30,838 nt of DNA from CAXRGH01 sp964230195 (GCA_964230195.1 CAXRGH010000028.1:1-30838); one strand, 5' to 3'; positions 15,894 to 24,153 are shown, counted from the stretch's first letter. Notes: generated from the sequence alone by a model not told the origin. Numbers and translations: made by a program.

Positions 15894-17026
15894 CCTTATC
15901 AATGTATCGTTTTATCGGATTACTCTTTTTTTGCACAGCCCTTTTAGTTGGATGCGGAGGAGGCTCGGACAGCGGAACTAACGCCGACACAATAGGCGAC
16001 ACTGTTACTGATAGTAATGATACCGATGACGATTCAACCGATGACGATTCAACCGATGACGATCAGACTGATATCGGCGGTGACATTACAGATGCTATAT
16101 TCACCAATACCAATCCGCTATGTAACCAATATTTAGGAACGTATACCTCAAAGGTTACCGACGTTATCCGTAACATGGAGTTCAGCGGCGAAACAACAAT
16201 CACAGAGGGTAATGGAACTTGTATCATAACCACACGCGAAATACCCAATCACAACTTTAATGATGGCAATGGTTTTGCCAATGATACCTCTGTGCAAAGT
16301 GGTGAGTACACGGTCAGTCAATTTCCACAGCAAGCCAATACACCAACGGCTCTAAGCCTCTCAACCAGCAACGCAATATTCCTTAACGGTGTTTTGGTGG
16401 ATTTACTTGCTGCCGCTTGTTACGACACAGGTAACGAGCCCATTGGTAGAGAAAAAATCGGTTGCAACGGTAACGGCGTCAACGCAAATCATCCGTGGCG
16501 ATACGACCCTATGAGCCCACTTAACCAGTTCGGCACTGATTCTCATAATGCCCATACACAGCCTGATGGCACATACCACTATCACGGTGACCCAAACGCT
16601 ATGTATGATGCCCAATGTTTAGCATCACAAACCGTATCACCTGTGATTGGTTTTGCAGCAGATGGTTTTCCAATTTACGGCCCCTGTTTCAACGATGGCG
16701 ATACTGTCAGGGTGGCCCGCTCGAGTTATCAATTGAAAGCAGGTGCGCGCCAAGCTGTTGATGATTTCACAACCCCCGAAGCTGGTGTTGGATTGATCCA
16801 AAGTAATAACTACGATGGACAGTTTATTGGTGATTGGGAATACAGTGAGGGAGCGGGTGATTTAGATGCCTGTAACGGTATGACTGTGAATGGCAATTAT
16901 GGTTACTATCTCACAGACCAATATCCTTGGGTTATAGGCTGCTTTACAGGCACCCCTCACAGTTCTTTTAGTAAAAGCGGAAACCGATTACAGAATCGGC
17001 TCCACTCACATCCTCATGACCATTAA
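15890..17026 (+). CDS. YHYH-domain lipoprotein
   Basis: A 378-aa secreted lipoprotein. I choose ATG 15890 because GGGAG lies 8 bases upstream and it overlaps the dehydratase stop as ATGA; a GTG at 15881 is the alternative. The lipobox 'LLVGC' puts the lipid on Cys22, and Gly follows the cysteine, which suggests outer-membrane sorting. Next come an Asp-rich linker with three near-identical units and a YHYH domain with 'GTYHYHG' (Tyr229-His232) and nearby 'DSHNAHTQ'. There are eight cysteines after the lipid one, probably disulfide-bonded, and a His-rich tail 'HSHPHDH'. The histidines suggest metal binding, but the function of YHYH domains is not established to my knowledge. Confidence 0.88.
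   Translation: MTLSMYRFIGLLFFCTALLVGCGGGSDSGTNADTIGDTVTDSNDTDDDSTDDDSTDDDQTDIGGDITDAIFTNTNPLCNQYLGTYTSKVTDVIRNMEFSGETTITEGNGTCIITTREIPNHNFNDGNGFANDTSVQSGEYTVSQFPQQANTPTALSLSTSNAIFLNGVLVDLLAAACYDTGNEPIGREKIGCNGNGVNANHPWRYDPMSPLNQFGTDSHNAHTQPDGTYHYHGDPNAMYDAQCLASQTVSPVIGFAADGFPIYGPCFNDGDTVRVARSSYQLKAGARQAVDDFTTPEAGVGLIQSNNYDGQFIGDWEYSEGAGDLDACNGMTVNGNYGYYLTDQYPWVIGCFTGTPHSSFSKSGNRLQNRLHSHPHDH
16022..16066 (+). repeat. Three tandem 15-base units coding an Asp-rich linker
   Basis: The unit ACCGATGACGATTCA occurs twice exactly and a third time with a changed end. It encodes TDDDS-type repeats in the linker after the lipid anchor and could vary in copy number between strains. Confidence 0.8.
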
Positions 17027-17060
17027 AGGAAAGCCTCTCTATTCATTCAGTCATGCTCAC

Positions 17061-17087
17061 AAAAAAGACACCTATTGGTGCCTTTTA
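17061..17087. terminator. Terminator between YHYH lipoprotein and adk
   Basis: AAAAAAG-A-CACC, loop TATT, GGTG-C-CTTTT form a stem with one mismatch, flanked by A and T runs; it fits a terminator for both converging genes. Confidence 0.7.
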
Positions 17088-17109
17088 GTTTAATCCAATG
17101 CTAACGTTA

Positions 17110-17757
17110 TTATGCGTTAAGTAGTGCTTCTAGTTGACCACTCACGGTTTCAACGGCTTGTGTACCATCAAGCTTATGGTAGGCGCAACGGCTATCCTTT
17201 GCTTCCGCTTGATAATAGTCAACAAGAGGTTTAGTCTGCTCGTGGTAGATACCTAAACGCTTACGAACTGTCTCTTCAATATCATCAGGGCGAATAGAGA
17301 GGTCTTCACCCGTCACATCGTCCTTACCTTCAACTTTAGGTGGGTTATAGACCACGTGATATACACGACCTGAAGCAGAGTGAACACGACGTCCTGACAT
17401 ACGTTCAACGATAACATCGTCGCTAACATCAAACTCGATCACATGATCAACAGCAATACCGTTTTCTTTCATTGCATCCGCTTGTGGGATTGTACGAGGA
17501 AACCCGTCTAACAAAAATCCATTTTCACAATCTGATTGCGCGATACGCTCTTTGACTAATCCGATAATCAACTCATCCGATACTAGCTTACCCTCATCCA
17601 TCACTTTTTTGGCAGCCAATCCGAGCTCAGTCCCAGCACTAATGGCTGCTCTGAGCATATCGCCGGTAGAGATTTGAGGAATACCAAATTTCCCCATTAA
17701 GAATTGAGCTTGTGTGCCTTTACCAGCACCCGGCGCACCGAGAAGGATGATTCGCAT
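17110..17757 (-). CDS. adk: Adenylate kinase
   Basis: Adk interconverts ATP + AMP and 2 ADP and keeps the adenylate pool in balance. The 215-aa protein is the long bacterial form. 'GAPGAGKGT' (7-15) is the P-loop, 'STGDMLRAA' the AMP site, 'GFLLDGFPRT' the conserved core and 'RRVHSASGRVYHVVYNPP' the LID domain; the LID has no zinc cysteines, as in E. coli. Start ATG 17757 has GAGG upstream. It follows htpG across a hairpin, the same order as in E. coli. Confidence 0.98.
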   Translation of the reverse strand: MRIILLGAPGAGKGTQAQFLMGKFGIPQISTGDMLRAAISAGTELGLAAKKVMDEGKLVSDELIIGLVKERIAQSDCENGFLLDGFPRTIPQADAMKENGIAVDHVIEFDVSDDVIVERMSGRRVHSASGRVYHVVYNPPKVEGKDDVTGEDLSIRPDDIEETVRKRLGIYHEQTKPLVDYYQAEAKDSRCAYHKLDGTQAVETVSGQLEALLNA

Positions 17758-17842
17758 GTAAAAACCTCGAGTAAATTAAGTAAACCGCGACTTTACACAT
17801 TATAAGCCTGTGATTCAAGGCTTATGACGTCAAAGTCAAGGA

Positions 17843-17865
17843 AAGACGAGGTCTTACCTCGTCTT
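17843..17865 (-). terminator. Strong stem after htpG
   Basis: AAGACGAGGT pairs perfectly with ACCTCGTCTT across a 3-base loop, just beyond the htpG stop. The T-run after it on the minus strand is short and broken (CTTTCC), so it may terminate only partly or act as a 3' stabiliser before adk. Confidence 0.6.
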
Positions 17866-17872
17866 GCGGCGG

Positions 17873-19795
17873 TTATTTGGACAACGTCATTAACAACTGA
17901 TTAAGCTTATTCACAAACGTTGCTGGATCTTCCAGTGAACCTTGCTCAGACAAACGTGCCTGATCAAATAACACTTCGGTCCATTGAGCAAAACGTTCTT
18001 CATCTTGCTCATCAGCAAGCAAGGTGACCAATGCGTGCTCTGGATTCAATTCAAAGTGATATTTAATTTCAGGAACTGGCTGGCCAGCAGCTTCCATTAA
18101 CTTCAACATTTGCGTAGACATACCGTGCTCGTCAGCAACAATGCAGGCAGGTGAATCTGTCAGGCGGTGAGTGAATTTAACCTCTTCAACCTTATCACCA
18201 AGCACCGTTTTAACGCGCTCTACGACACCTTCAACTTGCTTCTCTGCTTCTTCTTGTGCTTTCTTGCTCTCTTCATCGTCCAAATCACCAAGATCTAGGT
18301 TACCTTTCGTTATGGACTGGAATTGCTTTTCGTCAAACTCTGTCAAATGTGACATCAACCATTCGTCAACACGATCTGACATTAACAAGACTTCAATACC
18401 TTTCTTCTTGAAAATTTCCAAATGAGGGCTTGTTTTAGCCGCTTGATGACTATCCGCAGTGATAAAGTAAATCTTGTCTTGACCTTCTTTCATCCGGCCT
18501 ATGTAGTCTGCAAGCGATACCGTCTGTGCAGCACTATCTTCATGAGTTGAAGCAAAACGAAGGAGTCCGGCAATCTTTTCTTTGTTTGAAAAATCTTCCG
18601 CTGGTCCTTCTTTAATAACGTTACCAAACTCTGTCCAGAACGACTGATATTTATCTGAGTCATTTTTAGCCATACGCTCAAGCATGGACAATACGCGCTT
18701 GGTACAGCCTTGACGAATCGCTTGAGTCACTTTGTTATCTTGTAATATTTCACGAGAAACATTGAGCGGTAAGTCATTTGAATCCAACAAACCTTTCACA
18801 AAGCGTAAGTAAGTTGGCATAAATTGCTCGGCATCATCCATAATAAATACGCGCTGAACGTATAGCTTCAGACCATTTTTCTGGTCTCTGTTCCACAAAT
18901 CAAATGGTGCTTTGGAGGGAATGTAAAGTAAGCTAGTGTACTCTGTTTTACCTTCCACTCGATTATGAGCCCAAGTCAGTGGGTCTTGGAAATCATGTGA
19001 TACGTGCTTGTAGAATTCTTGATATTCTTCTTCAGTGATATCAGACTTATCACGTGTCCATAGCGCAGTTGCTTTATTCACGGATTCCCAAGTTGCTGGA
19101 ACCGCTGCAATCTTCTCACCGTCGGGACCATCGCGCTCTGGCTCTTCTTCTTTGAACATTTCTACTGGAATACTGATATGGTCAGAGTACTTGCTCACAA
19201 TCGAACGCAAGCGCCAGTCATCAGCAAACTCTTTTTCATCATCACGTAGGTGAAGTGTAATTTCAGTACCACGATCTGCTTTTTCAATATCGCTGACAGA
19301 AAACTCACCTTCACCGGCGGATACCCACTCAACACCTTGACTTGCGTCGTCACCCGCTGCTCTTGTACGGACTGTCACTTTATCGGCAACAATGAATGCA
19401 GAGTAGAAACCAACACCAAACTGACCAATCAATTGAGAATCTTTGGCCTGATCACCTGACAGTTTGCTGAAAAAGTCTGCTGTTCCTGATTTTGCAATGG
19501 TTCCCAAGTTGGCAATAACGTCTTCACGGTTCATACCAATACCATTATCACTAATGGTGACTGTACCTGCGTCTTTATCTGCAGACAGGCGGACACGCAA
19601 GCTAGCATCGCCTTCATATAATCCATCATTTGATAATGCTTTAAAACGAAGCTTGTCTGCTGCATCCGCAGCGTTCGATACAAGTTCACGAAGGAAAATT
19701 TCTTTGTTTGAGTACAAAGAATGAATCATTAATTGAAGTAGTTGCTTAACTTCTGTTTGGAAACCAAACGTTTCTTGGTGAGTGGCATCTGCCAT
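17873..19795 (-). CDS. htpG: Molecular chaperone HtpG (Hsp90)
   Basis: HtpG is the bacterial Hsp90, an ATP-driven dimeric chaperone of the cytoplasm. The 640-aa protein has the GHKL ATPase domain with 'FLRELVSNAADAADKLR' (34-50, catalytic Glu37), 'DNGIGM' and 'GQFGVGFYSAF', the middle domain with 'LPLNVSREILQDN' (including the conserved Arg contacting ATP), and the C-terminal dimerisation domain. Start ATG 19795 has AAGGAG 8 bases upstream. A heat-shock-type promoter lies just before it. The order recR-htpG-adk is conserved. Confidence 0.98.
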   Translation of the reverse strand: MADATHQETFGFQTEVKQLLQLMIHSLYSNKEIFLRELVSNAADAADKLRFKALSNDGLYEGDASLRVRLSADKDAGTVTISDNGIGMNREDVIANLGTIAKSGTADFFSKLSGDQAKDSQLIGQFGVGFYSAFIVADKVTVRTRAAGDDASQGVEWVSAGEGEFSVSDIEKADRGTEITLHLRDDEKEFADDWRLRSIVSKYSDHISIPVEMFKEEEPERDGPDGEKIAAVPATWESVNKATALWTRDKSDITEEEYQEFYKHVSHDFQDPLTWAHNRVEGKTEYTSLLYIPSKAPFDLWNRDQKNGLKLYVQRVFIMDDAEQFMPTYLRFVKGLLDSNDLPLNVSREILQDNKVTQAIRQGCTKRVLSMLERMAKNDSDKYQSFWTEFGNVIKEGPAEDFSNKEKIAGLLRFASTHEDSAAQTVSLADYIGRMKEGQDKIYFITADSHQAAKTSPHLEIFKKKGIEVLLMSDRVDEWLMSHLTEFDEKQFQSITKGNLDLGDLDDEESKKAQEEAEKQVEGVVERVKTVLGDKVEEVKFTHRLTDSPACIVADEHGMSTQMLKLMEAAGQPVPEIKYHFELNPEHALVTLLADEQDEERFAQWTEVLFDQARLSEQGSLEDPATFVNKLNQLLMTLSK

Positions 19796-19841
19796 TGGAT
19801 ACTCTCCTTATTCGAACATAATCATAGTAACGATTTGGGAG

Positions 19842-19867
19842 ATATGGTCAGCTTGCGAGAATTCAAG
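19842..19867 (-). promoter_or_regulatory. Sigma-32 (heat-shock) promoter for htpG
   Basis: On the minus strand CTTGAA (19862-19867), a 13-base spacer and ACCATAT (19842-19848) match the RpoH consensus CTTGAAA-N11-16-CCCATnT closely, one base off in the -10 box. It ends 46 bases before the htpG ATG, inside the recR-htpG gap. Confidence 0.7.
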
Positions 19868-19948
19868 GATATCTGAAAATAATTTAACGAACGCGTGCCT
19901 ATCTAACGAACTCAATAATACCCGATGAGAATTATTATGAAACTTAGA

Positions 19949-20548
19949 CTAGAGTTTTCGACGTCCTGCAAACGCGTGAGACAACGTAGTTCCATCAATG
20001 AATGCAAGTTCCCCACCGATAGGTACGCCATGAGCTATTCGACTCGCATCAATGCCACGTCCTTGACAAAGCTGTGCAATATAATGCGCGGTTGCCTCCC
20101 CCTCTAACGTAGGATTTGTAGCGAGAATGACTTCTTTAATATCGCCGGAATCCAAAATAGTGACCAGTTTATCCAAGTGAAGCTCTGCAGGGCCAATACC
20201 ATCAATTGGCGACAAGTGTCCCATCAATACAAAGTAAGTGCCGTAGAATTCGGCGGTTTGTTCAATCGCAACAACATCTTGAGGTGACTCTACCACACAT
20301 AACGAAGCGTGCTGCTGCCTTTTGGGGTTCCCACAGATTTCACAAATATCAGATTCAGTAAACGTGCGGCAGCGCTGGCAATGTTTGACATTCTCCATAG
20401 CATCTTTAAGTGCCGCTGAGAGATTGATTGCACCGTCACGGTTACGTTCTAGTAATTGAAAGGCCATTCGTTGCGCAGATTTTTGACCTACACCTGGTAA
20501 ACATTTAAGGGCTGAAATCAATTCAGATATCATGGGACTAAAGTTCAT
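19949..20548 (-). CDS. recR: Recombination protein RecR
   Basis: RecR works with RecO (at 2361-3071) and RecF to load RecA at gaps. The 199-aa protein has the helix-hairpin-helix 'LPGVGQKSAQRMAF' (17-30), a four-cysteine zinc site (Cys57, Cys60, Cys69, Cys72), a Toprim domain (about 80-175) and a C-terminal Walker-like strand ending 'LSHAFAGRRKL'. In E. coli recR follows ybaB almost directly; here 264 bases and a terminator separate them, so recR probably has its own promoter. Confidence 0.97.
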   Translation of the reverse strand: MNFSPMISELISALKCLPGVGQKSAQRMAFQLLERNRDGAINLSAALKDAMENVKHCQRCRTFTESDICEICGNPKRQQHASLCVVESPQDVVAIEQTAEFYGTYFVLMGHLSPIDGIGPAELHLDKLVTILDSGDIKEVILATNPTLEGEATAHYIAQLCQGRGIDASRIAHGVPIGGELAFIDGTTLSHAFAGRRKL

Positions 20549-20625
20549 GAATTATCGCTTTTCCTAAAAACAAACACCTTATCGGTAGAATCACCAGCCA
20601 GATGGCATTCATTATCAATTAACAT
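20545..20625 (-). other. Possible 26-codon upstream ORF coupled to recR
   Basis: An ATG at 20625 opens a 26-codon frame whose TGA overlaps the recR ATG (ATGA). The same frame is open for about 24 more codons upstream without a good start. The ribosome site is poor. It may be a leader peptide, a remnant of a gene, or chance. The rest of the 20549-20812 gap holds the terminator described next and no other gene that I can support. Confidence 0.2.
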
Positions 20626-20710
20626 AACCTGCAAATCAGTACGTACAACATAGTGAATTTGATGTTTAGGAGCCCGTTGGCTTTTCAGGTTATGGATTCA
20701 CCGCATATCA

Positions 20711-20742
20711 TATAAAAGCTCAGTCAGACTACAACTGAGCTT
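20711..20742 (-). terminator. Terminator after ybaB
   Basis: On the minus strand AAGCTCAGT and ACTGAGCTT form a 9-base stem with a 9-base loop, followed by a T-rich tail (TTATAT). It would end the apt-dnaX-ybaB transcript before recR. Confidence 0.7.
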
Positions 20743-20812
20743 AACGCGCCATGGTTTACATTGTCACTATCGTGCCATACGCCACTGACTGAGTATGGAA
20801 TAAGATGACTCG

Positions 20813-21139
20813 TTAGAACGGCATCTTCATACCTGGCGGTAATTGCATACCACCGGTCACTTCAGCCATGCGCTCTTGAGATGTATCTTTAACACGGCGA
20901 ACCGCATCATTAATCGCAGCAGCGACAAGATCTTCAATCATGTCTTTGTCGTCTTCCATTAGGCTCTCGTCAATATCAACACGACGAACGTTGTGATTAC
21001 CCAACATCACCACCTTAACCAAACCGGCACCAGCTTCACCTGTCACTTCCATACGTGCGATTTCTTCTTGGGCTTTTTGCATGCGCTCCTGCATTTGTTG
21101 CGCTTGCTTCATAATATTGCCCATTCCACCTTTAAACAT
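20813..21139 (-). CDS. ybaB: YbaB/EbfC nucleoid-associated protein
   Basis: A 108-aa dimeric DNA-binding protein of the YbaB/EbfC family, thought to shape the nucleoid and affect expression. It opens with 'MFKGGMGNIMKQAQQMQERMQKAQEEIARMEV', a long amphipathic helix, followed by the family motif 'GLVKVVMLGNHNVRRVDID'. It starts 21 bases after the dnaX stop with a clear GAGAG before ATG 21139. Location after dnaX is conserved in most bacteria. Confidence 0.96.
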   Translation of the reverse strand: MFKGGMGNIMKQAQQMQERMQKAQEEIARMEVTGEAGAGLVKVVMLGNHNVRRVDIDESLMEDDKDMIEDLVAAAINDAVRRVKDTSQERMAEVTGGMQLPPGMKMPF

Positions 21140-21160
21140 AGTTTCTCTCTCTCGTAGTCA

Positions 21161-23356
21161 TTATCGAGGTTCAATACTGCCTTCAATAACAGTTGCACCT
21201 AACAATTGATGTAACTGATGAATACCTTCATCATTCTGTATAACGGATTCAGCGTGTGCTTGACGAGTTGTCCCGATCTCCTGCTGAATAGCTGCTGGAA
21301 TATTACTCGCAGCAGCAAATTTAACGGTGACTTGCACGTCATGACCACAATATTCCGTTAACGCATTTTGAATTGTTGCCACAGCAGATGGCGTTGCTAA
21401 ATCTTCTTTTTCAGGTAAAACCGTCAACGTAATCGATGCGTCATCTCTATGGTAATCTGCACAAAGCGCAAGTTGTTTAACTAACCCTCTCAACCCAATC
21501 ACTTCAATCAACTCACTCCACTGATCAAGCTGCGCTGCCTTAGTGATTTTATCGCCCTTTTGATTGAATACAGGAACGTCAATAGTAACGTCTGCTTCAA
21601 GTGGTTGTGTCGCATCAAAATCTGGCTGCACGGGGCTCTCAACCACCTCATCTACATCTTGCTTCTTCTTGGATAAAACTTCGAATGCGGATGGCGGGTT
21701 TTCGTTTTGCAACCAAGGTGGTGTCTCAGAACTGATATTCTCTCGTGTGAACTCAAAGTTTGCCTTTGGTTCACCGGTTTCACCTGACGTTACGTTTTTT
21801 TTTTCGTCTTCGCTGGTAATTGGAGTGGCCAAATCATCGTGTAAAGCGAGTAAGGCGTCGATGGACCCACTACTTTGCTTTTGAGTGTCTGCTGCTGTTG
21901 GTTGGGGTGACTCAATATCCTGCGGAACCTGCTCTCGCAACGCCTGAGATTGCATTTCAACCATGTTTTGTTCACTCGCTAACTGCGCTTCCATCTGAGC
22001 ATAGTGATCAGCTTCGACAGGACTTATTCCTGCCGCTTGAGATAGTTCTGATGACACAGTCGAAGCGGAAGTTTCGTCGGTTTGTGTGATGAATTCAGAT
22101 GCAACATGTGACGATAGTTCCGGCGATGCGTTAAGAGAAGCGTTAACTGAATGCGGCGCATTTGCCTCGACTGCTAACGATGGTAGAGGCGCTGCGGAAG
22201 CTGACAATGCAATTCGCTGTTGTTGTGCATCCGCTACCATTGCTTGCATCTCGGTAGCGGTGGCTAACTGCGTCTCAGGATTAAAACTAAGCATTCTTAG
22301 CAGCGTCATCTCGAATCCACTGCTCGGATCGGCTGCAAATGGCAAATCTTTGCGCCCCTGAATACCTATTTGATACATCAGTTGGATTTGCTCGGGTGGT
22401 GTATCTTTCGCAAGACCATAAACAACTCTGGCTGCATGAGCTTCGACTTTACACGCTTCCGGAACCAGTTGTGTTAGTGCAATTTGATGGAACAAACTCA
22501 AGATTTCAGACAAGACGCTCTGATAATCGGGTGATTTCTGATCTATCAAGGTTAGTTGCTCGAAAACCTTTGTTTTATTACCCTCCAGAATTGCAATCAC
22601 CATGGGTAACAAAATATTGGCGTCCATTAACCCCAACATCTGAATAACTTGTTCGGCGGTGACTGAACCATTTCCTTGGGCTATGGCTTGGTCTGTCAGG
22701 CTTAGTGCATCACGCATACTACCTCTAGCCGCTTTAGCTAAATGATTGACGGCAGTATCTTCTGCAAGAATCTTTTCTTCACCTAACACGAATTTTAATT
22801 GCTGTTGGATTTGCTCTTTGGTTAAGGCTTTTAAGTTAAATTGTAAGCAACGGCTCAATATAGTAACGGGGAGCTTTTGAGGATCGGTGGTTGCAAATAA
22901 AAATTTAACGTGTTCTGGCGGCTCCTCTAAGGTTTTCAAAAGAGCATTGAAACTGTGCTTAGAGAGCATGTGGACTTCGTCGATTAAATAAACCTTGAAC
23001 TGACCACGGGTTGGCTTGTATTGAACGTTATCGAGGATATCTCTCGTATCTTCGACTTTTGTACGAGATGCTGCATCGATTTCAAGTAAATCCACATAGC
23101 GCCCAGCATCGATATCTAAACATGTATTACACTGACCACAGGGCTCAGCAGAAACACCAAGCTCACAGTTCAAACTTTTAGCAAAAATTCGTGCTATGGT
23201 GGTTTTACCTACGCCGCGAGTTCCTGCAAACAAATATGCGTGATGAAGGCGGCCTTGTTGAAGGCCGTTTGTAATAGCACTAACCACATGGGCCTGACCC
23301 ACCAGTTCCGAGAATTTACTTGGGCGCCATTTTCGTGCTAAAACTTGATAGCTCAT
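21161..23356 (-). CDS. dnaX: DNA polymerase III subunit tau (and probable gamma)
   Basis: DnaX builds the clamp-loader that places the beta clamp on DNA; the long form tau also binds polymerase alpha and the DnaB helicase. The 731-aa protein has Walker A 'GTRGVGKT' (45-52), zinc cysteines 64, 73, 76 and 79, Walker B 'LIDEV' (124-128) and 'SRC' (168-170). Domain III ends near 370. After a long Ala/Ser/Glu-rich linker (about 375-600) comes the alpha-binding domain V ('LDQWSELIEVIGLRGLVKQL'). Codons 518-521 contain ten A in a row, a likely slippage site for a short gamma form. apt ends 5 bases upstream of the start. Confidence 0.97.
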   Translation of the reverse strand: MSYQVLARKWRPSKFSELVGQAHVVSAITNGLQQGRLHHAYLFAGTRGVGKTTIARIFAKSLNCELGVSAEPCGQCNTCLDIDAGRYVDLLEIDAASRTKVEDTRDILDNVQYKPTRGQFKVYLIDEVHMLSKHSFNALLKTLEEPPEHVKFLFATTDPQKLPVTILSRCLQFNLKALTKEQIQQQLKFVLGEEKILAEDTAVNHLAKAARGSMRDALSLTDQAIAQGNGSVTAEQVIQMLGLMDANILLPMVIAILEGNKTKVFEQLTLIDQKSPDYQSVLSEILSLFHQIALTQLVPEACKVEAHAARVVYGLAKDTPPEQIQLMYQIGIQGRKDLPFAADPSSGFEMTLLRMLSFNPETQLATATEMQAMVADAQQQRIALSASAAPLPSLAVEANAPHSVNASLNASPELSSHVASEFITQTDETSASTVSSELSQAAGISPVEADHYAQMEAQLASEQNMVEMQSQALREQVPQDIESPQPTAADTQKQSSGSIDALLALHDDLATPITSEDEKKNVTSGETGEPKANFEFTRENISSETPPWLQNENPPSAFEVLSKKKQDVDEVVESPVQPDFDATQPLEADVTIDVPVFNQKGDKITKAAQLDQWSELIEVIGLRGLVKQLALCADYHRDDASITLTVLPEKEDLATPSAVATIQNALTEYCGHDVQVTVKFAAASNIPAAIQQEIGTTRQAHAESVIQNDEGIHQLHQLLGATVIEGSIEPR
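21795..21804 (-). promoter_or_regulatory. A10 slippage site in dnaX
   Basis: The coding strand reads GAA AAA AAA AAC across codons 518-521, ten A in a row. Gain of one A (or a -1 ribosomal shift) gives R-N-V-R and then TGA; loss of one A gives a Thr and then TAA. So either slip ends the protein at about residue 520-525, between domain III and domain V. Thermus thermophilus dnaX uses an A9 run and E. coli an AAAAAAG heptamer for the same purpose. No Shine-Dalgarno-like stimulator is evident just upstream, which favours transcriptional slippage. Confidence 0.65.
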
Positions 23357-23361
23357 CGCTG

Positions 23362-23898
23362 CTACTCACCTTCGAATTCGCATAATGCGAACGGTGCTAT
23401 TCCCATATTTTTGAGGCGAGCTTCGCCTTTTAATTCAGGTAGCGAAATAACAAATCCAGCATGCTCCGCTTTGCCACCTAAATTACGAATCAGTTTAGCC
23501 GTAGCTTCAATTGTTCCACCAGTGGCCAGAAGGTCGTCTATCATCAAAACCTTTTCACCAGGTTTTATTGCATCACTGTGCATCTCTAACACATCTGTAC
23601 CATATTCGAGTTCATACTCTTGTGAAATGACTTGTCGTGGTAACTTGCCTGGTTTCCGAACAGGTATAAAGCCAATGCCTAATTTTAACGCTAACGGCGC
23701 TCCGAATAAAAATCCACGAGCTTCAGTACCCGCAACCTTATCAAAGTTCATATCGCCATAATGCTCTGCAAGCAAATCAATGGTGTTTTGGAATGCTTGG
23801 TGGTCGTCCAAGAGTGATGTTACATCTCTAAACATGATGCCGGGTTTCGGATAGTTCGGCACAGTTTTTATATTTGCTTTAATGTAATTCCTAGGCAA
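23362..23898 (-). CDS. apt: Adenine phosphoribosyltransferase
   Basis: Apt salvages adenine with PRPP to AMP. The 178-aa protein has 'VPNYPKPGIMFRDVTSLLDD' at the N terminus, 'GTEARGFLFGAPLA' and the PRPP motif 'VLMIDDLLATGGT'. The start is a TTG at 23898: AGGA lies 6 bases before it, an in-frame stop occurs 7 codons upstream, and the first ATG inside the frame would cut into the conserved N terminus. A rare start may keep expression low. It leads the apt-dnaX-ybaB operon, with dnaX 5 bases away. Confidence 0.95.
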   Translation of the reverse strand: MPRNYIKANIKTVPNYPKPGIMFRDVTSLLDDHQAFQNTIDLLAEHYGDMNFDKVAGTEARGFLFGAPLALKLGIGFIPVRKPGKLPRQVISQEYELEYGTDVLEMHSDAIKPGEKVLMIDDLLATGGTIEATAKLIRNLGGKAEHAGFVISLPELKGEARLKNMGIAPFALCEFEGE

Positions 23899-23923
23899 AA
23901 TAAATCCTAATGATGGTTAAAAA

Positions 23924-24046
23924 TTAAAATAAAAATACAAACACGCCAATCAATGGGTGCATTAATGGTAAGGCCAAAAGCACACCTAAGATCACAAACA
24001 AGTAAAGTTTATTGAATGGGTCTTTCTCAAAGTGATGGTCTTGCAT
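23924..24046 (-). CDS. 40-aa single-span membrane protein (putative)
   Basis: A short frame between hvfC and apt encodes a 40-aa peptide with a charged N terminus ('MQDHHFEKDPFNK') and one long hydrophobic segment (14-40, with a His-Pro break at 30-31). ATG 24046 has AGGA 9 bases upstream; ATG 24052 (42 aa) is possible. It is on the strand of the hvf genes, 107 bases after hvfC, and the gap is otherwise empty (23899-24153 holds nothing else I can support). It could be a small accessory membrane protein. Unknown family; could also be chance, though the ribosome site and membrane pattern argue for a gene. Confidence 0.5.
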   Translation of the reverse strand: MQDHHFEKDPFNKLYLFVILGVLLALPLMHPLIGVFVFLF

Positions 24047-24153
24047 CGTCATACTTCCTATTAAAAATTAGACCATAAATGGTAAAGCAAACTGAGTGAA
24101 TTTAATAGAGGATTCGCCAAAGAATTTCCGAATAAGTTTAACTCTAAATACTG

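Noticed and set aside
16052..16620. Reverse-strand open frames within the YHYH lipoprotein gene
   Set aside because: No ribosome sites or domain patterns; the plus-strand gene has lipobox, YHYH motif and coupling.
24071..24082. Palindrome ACCATAAATGGT before the small membrane ORF as an operator
   Set aside because: Short, AT-rich and alone; no second copy or known family of sites.
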